From: Methanobacterium aggregans
GTDB taxonomy: Archaea; Methanobacteriota; Methanobacteria; Methanobacteriales; Methanobacteriaceae
NCBI RefSeq assembly: GCF_017874455.1
Contig: NZ_JAGGLN010000002.1
Span: 248,001-312,000, forward strand
Length of the DNA stretch: 64,000 nt
Reading direction: 5' to 3'
Notes under the pieces: generated by a model
The model's database searches: none
The model's input: the letters and a program-made list of their open reading frames with translations, nothing else
What the model was told of the DNA's origin: nothing
In this document: positions 9,606 through 19,724 of the stretch, in pieces
How the letters are laid out: each line of letters begins with the position of its first letter
Numbering within the stretch: position 1 is the first letter of the stretch
Program-made: the position numbers and the translations under genes

Positions 9606-12311
9606 ATGTCTCGTCAGCTTGAAGAACTTGGATTTACAAAGAAAACATGTAAAAAATGTGGAAACGAATTTTGGTCAATAGGGGACAGGGATACCTGTGG
9701 AGATGCTCCCTGCGATGAATATGAATTTATAGGGAATCCTGCAACCAGCAAGAAGTACGATCTCTACGGAATTCAGAAGGAATTCACAGAATTCTTCCAG
9801 AAAAACGGCCACACGCCCATAAAACGATACCCCGTACTTGCAAAACGATGGAGAGATGATGTTTTCCTTGTTGGAGCTTCAATCTACAACTTCCAGCCGT
9901 GGGTAACATCTGGAATGGTTGAACCCCCTGCAAACCCACTTGTAGTGGCCCAACCATCAATCAGACTCAACGATGTGGATAACGTGGGACGTACAGGTCG
10001 CCACATGACCTGTTTCACAATGGGTGCACACCACGCATTTAACAGTCCTGAAAAACAGGTTTACTGGAAGGATGAAACTGTTAAGTACTGTCACGACTTC
10101 ATAAAGCATATTGGAATTGATCCGAGTGAGATAAGCTACATTGAATCTTGGTGGAAGGGTGGGGGAAATGAAGGACCCTGCTATGAAATCTGTGTCAGGG
10201 GGGTGGAACTTGCAACCCTGGTTTTCATACAGTACAAAACAACACCAGAGGGACTTAAAGAAATTCCCCTGAAAATCGTTGACACGGGCTACGGACTTGA
10301 AAGGTTCGCATGGATCTCACAGGGCACAGCAACAGCATACGATGCATCCTTTGGACCTGTAATCAACAAACTCAAGGACATATCCGGTGTGGAACTTGAC
10401 CAGGAACTCCTTGCAGAAAATGCAAAAATAGCAGGGATGATGGACATTGAGGACATTGCAGATCTTAAGGTCTTAAGATCCAGGGTTGCAGGTAAACTTG
10501 GAATATCAGTTGATGCACTTACCAAGGCTGCAGAGCCCATGGAAGCTGTTTACGTTATTGCAGATCACACCAGATGTCTTGCTTTCATGCTTGCAGATGG
10601 GGTGATACCCTCAAACGTCAAGGAAGGATACCTTGCAAGGCTTGTACTTCGAAGAACTGTGCGGTTCATGAATGACCTTAAATTAAAGGAATCCCTCTCT
10701 GAAATGATGGATATGCAGCTGGACTTTTTATCCAAGACCTACCCTGAGATCAAAAACAGTCAGGAGCATATATCCAACATAATCAACCTCGAGGAGAAAC
10801 GCTACGGCAAAACAACGTCCAAGGGCACAAAACTGGTGCAAAAAAGTATAAAATATCTTAAAAAGGAGAATAAAACTGAAATCCCCGTTGACATGCTTAT
10901 CAAACTCTATGATTCCCATGGAATACCACCTGAAAGCATTGAGGAAATTGCAGTGGCTGAAAACTTCAGTGCAGCCGTTCCTGACAACTTCTACACCCTT
11001 GTTGCAGCAGAGCATGAAGAGGAAACAGTTGAAGAAAAGGCCCAAATTGAACTGAACTTCCCTGAAACAGAACTGATGTTCTACGATGAACCAGAGAAAA
11101 GGGATTTCCAGGCAGAACTCCTTGGTTTCCATGAAACGAGTGCAGTACTGGATCGGACTGAATTCTATCCTGAGGGTGGAGGTCAGCCATCTGACATAGG
11201 ATTCTTAAGGGTTGGTGATGATAAGTTCAGGGTTCTTCATGCTGAAAAGGTTCAGAACGTTGTTCTGCACAAACTGAGTGATGAAGATGCAGAGAAATTC
11301 AAGGCATTTACTGGGTCCCAGGTTGAAGGAGAGATCGATCCTGTGAGGAGAACCGCACTTACAAGGAACCACACAGCAACTCACCTGATCGTTGCAGCTG
11401 CAAGGAGGGTTCTTGGAGAGCACATATGGCAGGCAGGTGCCCAGAAGGGTGTTAAAAAGTCAAGGATTGACCTGTCCCACTACAAACGTATAAAGCCTGA
11501 GGAACTACAGGAGATAGAGCTCATTGCAAACAGGTTCGTTATGGAGAACCATGATGTTAAAACCCGTTGGATGAACAGAACAGATGCAGAGAAGGAGTAC
11601 GGTTTCATACTCTACCAGGGAGGAGTTGTTCCCGGTACGGACATACGGACAGTTAAAATTGAAAATGTGGATGTTCAGGCCTGTGCAGGTACCCATGTGG
11701 AGCGCACAGGAGATATAGGTATGATAAAGATAACCCGTACAGAGAGGATCCAGGATGGAGTTGAGAGGATTGAATTTTCAGCTGGAGAAGCTGCAGTTGA
11801 AGCAGTTCAAAGAAGCGACGATCTCCTTAAGGAAAGCAGCACCATCTTCAAGGTTGAATCTGAACAGCTGCCTAAAACCTGTGAAAGGTTCTTCACAGAA
11901 TGGAAGGCATTTAAAAATGAAATTGGAAGACTTCAGGACCAGATTGCTGCACTTAAAATTGAGGGAATTGGAGACAAAGCTGAAAAAATCGGAGACATCA
12001 CCTTCTTGAGTGAGACCATGGATAGTGACATGGGTGAACTCATCAAGATCGCAACTGACCTCACGGAAAATGAAGATGGCATTGATGTGGTTGTATTTGG
12101 AAACAATGACGGCAAGATCGTTGGGGCTTCCTCCAAGAAAGCTGTGGGTATTGGTGTGAGGATGAATGAGATCATCAAGGGTGCAGCCAAGATACTTGGT
12201 GGAGGTGGTGGTGGAAGACCAAACCTTGCCCAGGGTGCCGGCCGAAACAGTGAAAAGATGGTTGATGCAATAGAATATGCTGCCCAGAAAGTTAGGGAGA
12301 TTGTGGAGTGA
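9606..12311 (+). CDS. alaS: alanyl-tRNA synthetase
   Basis: A protein of about 901 residues that charges tRNA-Ala. It has the archaeal N-terminal zinc module (CKKCGNEF plus a CGDAPC pair), a class II catalytic core (RWRDDVFLVGASIYNFQPW, RLNDVDNVGRTGRH), the editing domain with HTATH and CAGTH zinc ligands, and the Gly-rich C-Ala domain (GGGGGGRPNLAQG). Possible starts are TTG 9594, ATG 9597 and ATG 9606; none has a strong ribosome site, and 9606 gives the MSRQLEELGF start expected for the family. It follows the L12 operon, as in Methanothermobacter. Confidence 0.95.
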   Translation: MSRQLEELGFTKKTCKKCGNEFWSIGDRDTCGDAPCDEYEFIGNPATSKKYDLYGIQKEFTEFFQKNGHTPIKRYPVLAKRWRDDVFLVGASIYNFQPWVTSGMVEPPANPLVVAQPSIRLNDVDNVGRTGRHMTCFTMGAHHAFNSPEKQVYWKDETVKYCHDFIKHIGIDPSEISYIESWWKGGGNEGPCYEICVRGVELATLVFIQYKTTPEGLKEIPLKIVDTGYGLERFAWISQGTATAYDASFGPVINKLKDISGVELDQELLAENAKIAGMMDIEDIADLKVLRSRVAGKLGISVDALTKAAEPMEAVYVIADHTRCLAFMLADGVIPSNVKEGYLARLVLRRTVRFMNDLKLKESLSEMMDMQLDFLSKTYPEIKNSQEHISNIINLEEKRYGKTTSKGTKLVQKSIKYLKKENKTEIPVDMLIKLYDSHGIPPESIEEIAVAENFSAAVPDNFYTLVAAEHEEETVEEKAQIELNFPETELMFYDEPEKRDFQAELLGFHETSAVLDRTEFYPEGGGQPSDIGFLRVGDDKFRVLHAEKVQNVVLHKLSDEDAEKFKAFTGSQVEGEIDPVRRTALTRNHTATHLIVAAARRVLGEHIWQAGAQKGVKKSRIDLSHYKRIKPEELQEIELIANRFVMENHDVKTRWMNRTDAEKEYGFILYQGGVVPGTDIRTVKIENVDVQACAGTHVERTGDIGMIKITRTERIQDGVERIEFSAGEAAVEAVQRSDDLLKESSTIFKVESEQLPKTCERFFTEWKAFKNEIGRLQDQIAALKIEGIGDKAEKIGDITFLSETMDSDMGELIKIATDLTENEDGIDVVVFGNNDGKIVGASSKKAVGIGVRMNEIIKGAAKILGGGGGGRPNLAQGAGRNSEKMVDAIEYAAQKVREIVE

Positions 12312-12346
12312 ATCCAGATAATTCCATCCTTTTACTTTAAAATAAA

Positions 12347-12355
12347 TTTTTTTTT
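12347..12355 (+). terminator. T-tract terminator after alaS
   Basis: Nine T residues 36 bases after the alaS stop, in AT-rich sequence without a hairpin. Confidence 0.45.
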
Positions 12356-12598
12356 GATTCATGAATTTTTAATTTTTAACACCATTACTTTTCTTCAGTT
12401 TTTAATTTATTAATCTAAAAAATCAAAATTTTATATAACAAATGATCCTAACTAAACAATTGTTATAAATTGTTACAGTATCAAAAAATAGTTTTTGTAT
12501 ATATTTGTATAATGAAATTAAGCATAAAACCTTCCTTAAAAAATCATTAAAAATTTATGAATAGAGTTACCTGTACAAACATAACCCGGAGAACCTGA

Positions 12599-13858
12599 AT
12601 GAATATCCGAACTATAGAAGAAATAAACAAGAAAATTGAAAGTGGAGATGCAACTGTCCTAACCGCAGAGGAAATATCACAGCTTGTAAGGGATGGTGAA
12701 GAACCTCGTGCCGAGGATGTTGATGTTGTAACCACAGGTACATGCGGAATAATGTCTGGAACAGCTGCAGTACTCCACGTGCCTGTTGCAGATCCTGGAG
12801 CATTCAAAAAAGCAAAAAGTGTCCTGCTAAACGGAGTGCCTGGATTTCCAGGACCCTGCCCCAATGAATGGCTTGGATCCGTGGACATGATTGTTTACGG
12901 TACCAATCACAGCATATACAATGACACCTATGGTGGAGGATTCCTTTTCAAGGATCTGGTTGGTGGAAAGGAGATAAAAATAGAGGTTGAATCCATAGAC
13001 GGAGAAAAATTTGAATCAACCGTTACCATGGATGATTTAGGCGCGGCCCAAATGATTGGAACACGCCTTGCCTTTAAAAATTACAACTCATTTGTAAATC
13101 CAACAACCGAAGCGGTTTCATCAATATTCAACGCCATAAATATGGGAGGACCCTTTAAAGGGTTCACATTTTCAGGCTGTGGTGAGCTGAACCCCCTCCA
13201 AAACGATCCATCCATGAAAACCATCTGTGCAGGTTCCAAAGTACTTTTAAATGGTTCTGAAGGTCTTGTTATTGGTAAGGGAACACGAAGCAGTGCTGAG
13301 AAACCCAACATGATGATAACCGCTGATATGAAAAATATGGACCCCCACTACCTTGGAGGGTTCAAAACAGGAGCTGGACCTGAAGTCTTTGACAGTGTTG
13401 CAGCTGCAATTCCAGTTCTGAGTGAGGGTATATTCAAGGAAACCTTCATAGAGAATAAGGATGTTAAATTACCTGTTACAGATATAAGGGGCCGTCACAG
13501 TGTTCTTGGATTCACTGACTATGCTGATGCATGGGAAGGATCTGATGAAAGGCCAGTGCACCATGCAGACATCTGTAGAAACTGTGAGGTTTGCATAGTG
13601 CGTGAGAGATGTCCTACAGGAGCTTACACAGGCACATTGAACACCAGACGCTGCTTTGGCTGTGGAATGTGTGCCTACTCCTGTCCTTACGGTGCATTCA
13701 CAATGGAGACTGGAAATGTTCATTTCTCCCTTGAGGGAAAATCCATGGAGGTTCCTGTGATGTGCAGGCAGTCAGATATAAGAAGGGCCAGGGAACTGGT
13801 GGCAGAACTCACAAAAAGGATAGAAACTAGGAAATTTTTGCTCAACAACTGTTTGTAG
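12599..13858 (+). CDS. COG1900/DUF39 (HcyBio) protein with C-terminal ferredoxin domain, methanogenesis marker 16-like
   Basis: A 419-residue cytoplasmic protein. Residues 1 to about 310 match the DUF39/COG1900 family (GTCGIMSGTA near 48-57, NGVPGFPGPCPNEW near 79-92, TFSGCGELNPL near 196-206), some of whose members incorporate sulfide into homocysteine. The C-terminal part holds two 4Fe-4S motifs (CRNCEVCIVRERCPTGA and CFGCGMCAYSCPYGA). This fused form resembles the methanogenesis marker 16 group. Conserved cysteines in both parts suggest redox or sulfur chemistry, but the reaction is not settled. The start follows GGAGA. Confidence is high for the family, moderate for the marker 16 assignment. 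Confidence 0.85.
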   Translation: MNIRTIEEINKKIESGDATVLTAEEISQLVRDGEEPRAEDVDVVTTGTCGIMSGTAAVLHVPVADPGAFKKAKSVLLNGVPGFPGPCPNEWLGSVDMIVYGTNHSIYNDTYGGGFLFKDLVGGKEIKIEVESIDGEKFESTVTMDDLGAAQMIGTRLAFKNYNSFVNPTTEAVSSIFNAINMGGPFKGFTFSGCGELNPLQNDPSMKTICAGSKVLLNGSEGLVIGKGTRSSAEKPNMMITADMKNMDPHYLGGFKTGAGPEVFDSVAAAIPVLSEGIFKETFIENKDVKLPVTDIRGRHSVLGFTDYADAWEGSDERPVHHADICRNCEVCIVRERCPTGAYTGTLNTRRCFGCGMCAYSCPYGAFTMETGNVHFSLEGKSMEVPVMCRQSDIRRARELVAELTKRIETRKFLLNNCL

Positions 13859-14122
13859 TTTCTAATTTCCTATTTTTTTAAACAAACTTATAAGATGCAT
13901 GCTTTAATTTTTAAATCTTTTTTTAATGTTCCGGATTTTGTGTAGAAAAAAAGTCAATGAACATCAAATTTTTTTTATAATAATTTTTTATAATTTTATG
14001 GTAACAGATTTTAATTTTAAATCCTTATGAGATTTTGTCCAGATTAATCAAAAAAATGTATGGATTGATCAATTGAATTAAAATGAATAACAAAGAGAGC
14101 TGAGAAATGAATAGGATCAGTT

Positions 14123-14530
14123 TCATCCCACTTTTATGCTGGGAATGATTTGGGAGTTTCCAGAGAACACCATTATCCCTATCACGAAGCCAATTATTAA
14201 TGCTGCAAGTAATATTATAACAGTTGCACCCATACCACTGGACTTCTTGGAAGCTGCAGGCTCATAATCCTCATATCCATAGTTAGATTCGTAACTGGAT
14301 CTACTTTGGTTCCTTTTCCTAGGGGTTGTGGGTTCATCGTAGTCCCTGTAACTTTCGTAGATATCCTCATAGTCTTCCTGATCCTGGTACTCCCCATCGA
14401 TGTACCTTTCTTTAAGGGGTTTTTTAGATACGGGTTTCCTATTGCTTTTGGGTGTGAAAAGTTCCATACCGCAGTTTGAGCAGTACTCTTCACCATCTCT
14501 AATTTCAGCTCCGCAGTTTTCACAGATCAT
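14123..14530 (-). CDS. zinc-ribbon membrane-anchored protein
   Basis: 135 residues starting at ATG 14530, chosen because AGGTGG lies just upstream. The N-terminus is a zinc ribbon (CENCG ... CSNCG, residues 3-20), then a charged, Tyr/Asp/Arg-rich low-complexity linker of about 75 residues, then one C-terminal hydrophobic helix (about 103-125). The layout suggests a cytoplasmic metal-binding head tethered to the membrane. Such small zinc-ribbon/TM proteins are common in Methanobacteriales without known function. It stands alone with about 260 AT-rich bases on each side. Confidence 0.75.
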   Translation of the reverse strand: MICENCGAEIRDGEEYCSNCGMELFTPKSNRKPVSKKPLKERYIDGEYQDQEDYEDIYESYRDYDEPTTPRKRNQSRSSYESNYGYEDYEPAASKKSSGMGATVIILLAALIIGFVIGIMVFSGNSQIIPSIKVG

Positions 14531-14776
14531 GTTACCACCTGACATTTAGATATCTGGTTCTTTAATATTTCATTCATAAGTTACAATACATTTAATTTTA
14601 AGTTTTGATATTGAATTGATTTGATATTATAAAATTAAGGTAGTTCCTATAAATTTTTTATGAATAACTATGGAGTAATATTGCTTTTACAAGCAACCAT
14701 ACTTAGAGTGTACCTCAGAATCCTTTTTCATCATGGATTCTCCCAGTAAATCTTCAAAAAACATTACACAATAAAT

Positions 14777-14784
14777 AAAAAAAA
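14777..14784 (-). terminator. U-tract terminator after tldE
   Basis: Eight A residues on the plus strand (U on the minus-strand transcript), 26 bases after the tldE stop. Confidence 0.4.
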
Positions 14785-14809
14785 GGGAACAATGATGCTT
14801 TTAAACCAT

Positions 14810-16123
14810 TCAACCAACAACCCTCATGTTCTGAATGAATATTTGAGGGATAACAAATGGACCCCTTTGTTTTGAAGTTTTAGAAGCTGCAGATGCCTTT
14901 TTTAAGCTTTGGAATATGTTTCCAGATATCATGGCTTTCTTCACAGGGTAGGCAATTTCACCATTCTTTACTTTGAAGGCATTCATTGCTTCAACTGAGA
15001 AATCTCCAGATATTGGGTTTGCAGTGTGTGCACCTAAAACATCCCTTACGAATATTCCATTTTCAACCTCTGAAAGTTCGTTGATGCTTCCAAACTCAAC
15101 TATGAAGTTGCTCATACCTACAGAAGGAATGTCTGCATAGGATCCCCTCATACCATTACCTGTGCTTTCAACACCACCCTTTCTGGATGTGTATATGTCG
15201 TAGAGGAAATTTTTAAGGACACCCTTTTCTATCAAGGTTGTTTTCTGGGTTGGTGTTCCCTCTCCATCAATGTTTGAGGAGTTGAGACCATTTTCAAGGG
15301 TTCCATCATCGTATATGCTAAGAGAACTTGATACAACTTCTTCTCCAAGTTTATCTGCAAAAAGTGATCTTCCCCTCTGAACATTGTCTGCATTCAGTGC
15401 ATTTGAAAAGGTTGAAAGTAAACCTGCAGCTGCGTCGTAATCCAATATCACCATTAAATCTCCAGTATCTATGGATTTACCTCCTCTGGAGTCAAGTGCA
15501 ACCTGACATGCTTTTTGGGCGATGGTTTCAGGGTTTACATCGAAGTGGGTTGATGAGTCTGATTCATGGGCAGTTGACACTGCTTCGCCATCCTCTGCAT
15601 TGACGGATATGTACCCTGCAAATCCTGTTGAAATGTCCTGACAGTCTGCACCCTCTGAATTTAGAAGCAAACTTTTGTATGAGCCTGCAGCAAATCCTCC
15701 AGATGTTGGCTGGCATTTTTGATCTGAGACCGTGTTTATCATGGTCTGTGCAAAGTTCACAGCCTCTTCAATCTCAAATGCTTCAATCTTCCTGTCGTAA
15801 AGGCCTTTAACACTTGGATACTTGGCTTTTGCTGCGAATGAAAAGTTTTCATCTGCCACATTGGAGTGTGCATTGAAAACTGCCCTTTCAACTGTTCTGC
15901 CCAGTTCTTCAGTGCTTCCTGTGTTGGTTGTGTGTGCAAATCCCATTTTACCGTCAATTATCACCCTAACTCCAACTCCAAGGGATATGACTTCCTTTGC
16001 AAAGTCCACTTTATCGTTTTTAATATCAACATCAACACTTTCTTCCCTTTCAACATAGATTTCCGCATTTTCTGCGTGTTTCAATGCAATATCCAGTGTT
16101 TTATTCGCTACCTCATACATCAT
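14810..16123 (-). CDS. tldE: TldD/PmbA family protein (TldE)
   Basis: A 437-residue member of the U62 metallopeptidase family. It lacks the HExxxH-type metal site of the TldD subunit, and its N-terminus (NAEIYVEREESVDVDIKNDKV) and length fit the TldE/PmbA partner. TldD-TldE heterodimers degrade unfolded or modified peptides. The C-terminal half has the family pattern GGKSIDTGDLMVILDYDAAAGLLSTF. Its ATG overlaps the stop of the phosphatase gene by 4 nt, so the two form an operon. No tldD is in the window. Confidence 0.88.
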   Translation of the reverse strand: MMYEVANKTLDIALKHAENAEIYVEREESVDVDIKNDKVDFAKEVISLGVGVRVIIDGKMGFAHTTNTGSTEELGRTVERAVFNAHSNVADENFSFAAKAKYPSVKGLYDRKIEAFEIEEAVNFAQTMINTVSDQKCQPTSGGFAAGSYKSLLLNSEGADCQDISTGFAGYISVNAEDGEAVSTAHESDSSTHFDVNPETIAQKACQVALDSRGGKSIDTGDLMVILDYDAAAGLLSTFSNALNADNVQRGRSLFADKLGEEVVSSSLSIYDDGTLENGLNSSNIDGEGTPTQKTTLIEKGVLKNFLYDIYTSRKGGVESTGNGMRGSYADIPSVGMSNFIVEFGSINELSEVENGIFVRDVLGAHTANPISGDFSVEAMNAFKVKNGEIAYPVKKAMISGNIFQSLKKASAASKTSKQRGPFVIPQIFIQNMRVVG

Positions 16124-16797
16124 AATATAAACCTCTCAACAGCTTCTGCAACCCCATCTCCGTAGGGTTTCTCAGTTACATAATCAGCAATATCCTTAAG
16201 CTCCGAAACAGCATTTGCAACGGCAACCTTAACACCTGAAGCTTTTAAAAAGTCCAGATCATTCTCACTATCACCCACAGCCATTATATCCCCTGTTTTT
16301 ATTCCCATTTTTCCTGCAAGAAATTCAAGGGATGATCCCTTGTTCACTGAAGGGTCTGTAAGGTGTATTGCAAATTTAGAGTCGTAAACTTCAACTTCAA
16401 AGTTTTTCAGTGCATCCTTAACCATTTCCACAGGGATGTTTCGTTTCAATGCAACTTCAGACACCCTCTGGTTGGAGTATTCAACCTTCTCAACTGGAGG
16501 GTTCCATGCCATGTTGGATCTTAAAAAATCATAGGCACCCTGACATTTACCTATGTCTCCAAGAACATGTTTTTCTCCCTGAAACTCAACCACCCCTCCG
16601 TTTTCGGCCACAAAACCTCCAGTTGTGCCGAAGAGTATGGATACTGCATTTACAAAGCATGATATGTTTCCTGTGACTATCACAACAGGAATTCCCATAC
16701 CCTCAACTGTGCGAATGGCCCTTATTGCACTTATACATGCCTTCCTTGTTTTATCCGTTATGGTACCATCAACATCCAGAGCTACAGCTTTAATCAC
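16120..16797 (-). CDS. phosphoglycolate phosphatase (archaeal HAD type)
   Basis: 225 residues of the HAD superfamily, Cof-like archaeal branch, which hydrolyses 2-phosphoglycolate. Motif I is DVDGTITD (residues 8-15), motif II VVIVTGN (about 38-44), and motif IV GDSENDLDF (about 175-183). Starts with GTG after GGCGGAT. Translationally coupled to tldE downstream. Substrate is assigned by family resemblance; related sugar phosphatases share the same motifs. Confidence 0.85.
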   Translation of the reverse strand: MIKAVALDVDGTITDKTRKACISAIRAIRTVEGMGIPVVIVTGNISCFVNAVSILFGTTGGFVAENGGVVEFQGEKHVLGDIGKCQGAYDFLRSNMAWNPPVEKVEYSNQRVSEVALKRNIPVEMVKDALKNFEVEVYDSKFAIHLTDPSVNKGSSLEFLAGKMGIKTGDIMAVGDSENDLDFLKASGVKVAVANAVSELKDIADYVTEKPYGDGVAEAVERFIL

Positions 16798-16878
16798 TTA
16801 AATATCCGCCCATTTTTAGTTTTTTTCATTTTATCCTAACTTGAAAATCGAAGTAACAATCCTGAAGGGTACAACTAA

Positions 16879-17925
16879 TTACAGGGACCCATATCTGTAT
16901 GCTATGTTACATGTTCCCTCTTTACTCACCATACATGCACCTACAGGGTTCATTGGATTGCACTCTTTCTTGAAAAGTTTGCATTCTTCAGGTCTTGCAA
17001 TTCCACGGAGTATTGGGCCACAGATACATCCTGTTACAACATCCTGTGTTTCTTCAACTTCTATATCGAATTTTTCCCTTGTATTGAACTGGGAAAACTC
17101 GTCCCTGATCTCGTAGACAGAGTCAGGTATCGTTGGAAAACCTCTCCACTCCCTGCTTGTGATGTAGAAAACTTCTTCAAGGAGTTCTTGAGCCCTCACG
17201 TTACCTTCATCCCGGACAGCACGTTTGTACTCATTTTGAACTTCGGCTTTTCCGTCCTTGAACTGTTTGAGTATCATGTAAACTGACATTAGAACATCCA
17301 ATGGGTTAAAACCTGCAACAACCTGTGGAATGTTGTATTTTTCAGAGAATATATTGTAGGGTTCTGTTCCGATGATGGTTGCAACATGCCCAGGTTCTAT
17401 GAGTGCGTTTAGGTTCACTTCACCTGATTCTATTAGGAACTTCAAGGCTGGTGGTATCATCCTGTGACAGGACAGGAATGAGAGGTTTTCTGGAGGTCCA
17501 GAAACAATTTCAGATGCTGTTGTTGGGGCTGTGGTTTCAAATCCTGCAGCCATGAAAACAACTTCGTTGTCAATTTTTTCTGCTATTTCAACTGCGTTGT
17601 TGACACCGTAAACTATTCTTACATCTGCACCGTCTGCCTTTGCATCCATGAGTGAACCTGTTGCTCCTGGAACCCTCAGCATGTCACCGAAGGTTGCTAT
17701 TGTAACGCCCTGCCTTGCAAGGTACAGGCATTCATCAACTTCCCTTGCAGGGACACAGCAGACTGGACATCCAGGGCCTGCAACTATTTCAACTTCTTTA
17801 GGGAGTAGGGACCTTATTCCATGCTGCATTATGGTGTGTTCATGTGATCCGCAAACATGCATTATTTTAACGGGTCTTGAAATGTTTTCTATGCGTTTTA
17901 TTATTTCTCTGGACAAATTCTTCAT
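16879..17925 (-). CDS. hypD: [NiFe] hydrogenase maturation protein HypD
   Basis: 348 residues with all HypD hallmarks: VCGSHEHT near 24-31, GPGCPVCCVP near 51-60, TFGDMLRVPG near 78-87, AAGFETTAPT near 125-134 and the C-terminal cysteine cluster CICGPILRG ... C ... C ... GAC. HypD holds a 4Fe-4S cluster and, with HypC, builds the Fe(CN)2CO unit of [NiFe] hydrogenases, essential in hydrogenotrophic methanogens. The start follows AAGGTGTCTTA. Other hyp genes are not in the window. Confidence 0.95.
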   Translation of the reverse strand: MKNLSREIIKRIENISRPVKIMHVCGSHEHTIMQHGIRSLLPKEVEIVAGPGCPVCCVPAREVDECLYLARQGVTIATFGDMLRVPGATGSLMDAKADGADVRIVYGVNNAVEIAEKIDNEVVFMAAGFETTAPTTASEIVSGPPENLSFLSCHRMIPPALKFLIESGEVNLNALIEPGHVATIIGTEPYNIFSEKYNIPQVVAGFNPLDVLMSVYMILKQFKDGKAEVQNEYKRAVRDEGNVRAQELLEEVFYITSREWRGFPTIPDSVYEIRDEFSQFNTREKFDIEVEETQDVVTGCICGPILRGIARPEECKLFKKECNPMNPVGACMVSKEGTCNIAYRYGSL

Positions 17926-18216
17926 TAAGACACCTTGATAACTTTTGATTTCCTGAATTATGTCTTTATTAGACCTAAGAATTTTAAGTTTAATTCTTGT
18001 AATATCTATTGTAGAAACAGATACATAAAAATAAGCATAAGAACTTGTATATTTTTTTACATAAAATTTTTACATAAAAATCTTTTTTAAAATGGCAGTT
18101 ATCCCATTAATAGATATGAAAAAATAAACACAATTTCATAGGTTAGATATTAAAAACCGAAGAAAATTACTTGTCTTGGATTAAAATAGAAATAATGATT
18201 GAAAATGGTAATTAAA

Positions 18217-19485
18217 ATGAAGGTATCAGTTATTGGTCTGGGTAAAGAGGGTGAAAATGCTGTAAAATCCCTTTTAAATTATGGATGTCAGGTTTATGCC
18301 TCAGATATAAATGAAAATATTGATCTAAGCAATTTTGAAGCTATTTATGAAAAGGACATTGCTAAAGGTCTTGATATGGATTTAGGCAGGCATGATTTTG
18401 ATAAGATCAATTCATCGGATGCAATGGTACTGAGTCCCGGACTCTGGAACATTAAAATGGCAGAGATGATCAGATCCCAGAAAAAACTTCTTTCAGATGT
18501 TTTCAGCCAACATAAGTCCCTTTTCACAGTGGGTGTTACAGGTACCAACGGTAAAACAACAACCTGCTTCATGATAAAGGAAATACTGGAAAAAAAGGGT
18601 TTGAATGTCCTTATTGGAGGTAACGCTGGTGGAGGATTTCAGGGTTACACCCAACTTATACTGGAAGCTGAACTTGGAAACCCAGAGCAAAATTACGATG
18701 TCATGGTGGTTGAAGTCTGTGATATGACCCTTGATTTTTCCAAGGCAACCTTCGATCTTGATGTTGTTGTGGTTACCAACATTGGATCAGACCATATGGA
18801 CTTCCACGTATCCATTGAGAACTACTGCGAAGCAATATGCAGATTTTTAAAGGGTAAAAAAGCTGTTTTAAATGGATATGATACCAGCCTTCAAAATTTA
18901 GGTGATTGTGCAGATAAAACTATATTTTTTGAGGAGTACACTGGAAAGTTGAATGTTTTTGGGAAGTTCAACAGACAGAATGCTGGGGCTGCATCAGAGG
19001 TTGGAAAGATTTTAAATGTAACACCTGATGAAATCAATGCAGCTCTGGGAGATTTTAAAGGTGTTGAGGGAAGAACCAAACTCCTGAAGGTTCATGGTTC
19101 CAGGGTCCTCATAGGAAAAACAGACAATGCCCCCGCAACAGCAGCCGTGCTTAAGGAAACTCCTTTTGATGTGGTTATGATTGGAACTCCAAGGAAGGGA
19201 GAATTGTGTAGATTAGATACGTTGAAAGAAGTTTCCAGGGCAAATCCTCCTGTTGTGGCACTGTTTCCAGGGCTTGAGGATACTGTTGATACTGCATTAA
19301 ACATCCTTAAAAGCACAGGCTATTCAGGAGTGATAGAAGTTCTTGAGAATGTTTCTGAAGTTGTGGATTTTACATTAGAACTTGTAAAGGCAAATCAGAG
19401 CATCAACATATTCATCGGAGGAAATGGCCAGGAAAGGATTATACAAATACAGAAAAAGTTGTATGAACAATCTGAAAGGCCATGA
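18217..19485 (+). CDS. Mur ligase family protein (pseudomurein or cofactor amide ligase)
   Basis: 422 residues from ATG 18217. An N-terminal Rossmann-like domain (MKVSVIGLGKEG, 1-12) resembles MurD; the central ATPase has GVTGTNGKTTT at 106-116, an acidic VVEVCDMT segment and NIGSDHMDFH. The C-terminal domain is divergent: where bacterial Mur ligases have a DYAHNP-like motif, this has GKTDNAPATAA. Mur-type ligases in Methanobacteriales build pseudomurein peptides, and another archaeal Mur-like enzyme, CfbE, amidates the F430 precursor; the sequence alone does not choose between them. It stands alone, divergent from hypD. Upstream TTG 18199 is a less likely start. Confidence 0.8.
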   Translation: MKVSVIGLGKEGENAVKSLLNYGCQVYASDINENIDLSNFEAIYEKDIAKGLDMDLGRHDFDKINSSDAMVLSPGLWNIKMAEMIRSQKKLLSDVFSQHKSLFTVGVTGTNGKTTTCFMIKEILEKKGLNVLIGGNAGGGFQGYTQLILEAELGNPEQNYDVMVVEVCDMTLDFSKATFDLDVVVVTNIGSDHMDFHVSIENYCEAICRFLKGKKAVLNGYDTSLQNLGDCADKTIFFEEYTGKLNVFGKFNRQNAGAASEVGKILNVTPDEINAALGDFKGVEGRTKLLKVHGSRVLIGKTDNAPATAAVLKETPFDVVMIGTPRKGELCRLDTLKEVSRANPPVVALFPGLEDTVDTALNILKSTGYSGVIEVLENVSEVVDFTLELVKANQSINIFIGGNGQERIIQIQKKLYEQSERP

Positions 19486-19547
19486 TTAATTAATTTGAAT
19501 TCAATGATTTATTTGAGGGATATAAAATTTAAAAATAATTTAAATTC

Positions 19548-19555
19548 TTTTTTTT
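19548..19555 (+). terminator. T-tract terminator after the Mur ligase gene
   Basis: Eight T residues about 60 bases after the stop, without a hairpin. Confidence 0.4.
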
Positions 19556-19724
19556 ATGCTTTCAGGAAATACTTTTTTTGGTCTTGTAATAACGGATCAT
19601 GGTTGATCATATTCCATTTGTATGATCAATTTAAGGACCACTATTATTAGGAGTATTTATACTGTGATGACCTATTATATTAAGAAATAATAAATTTCTA
19701 AAAATTCAAAGGAGGATTGAATTA

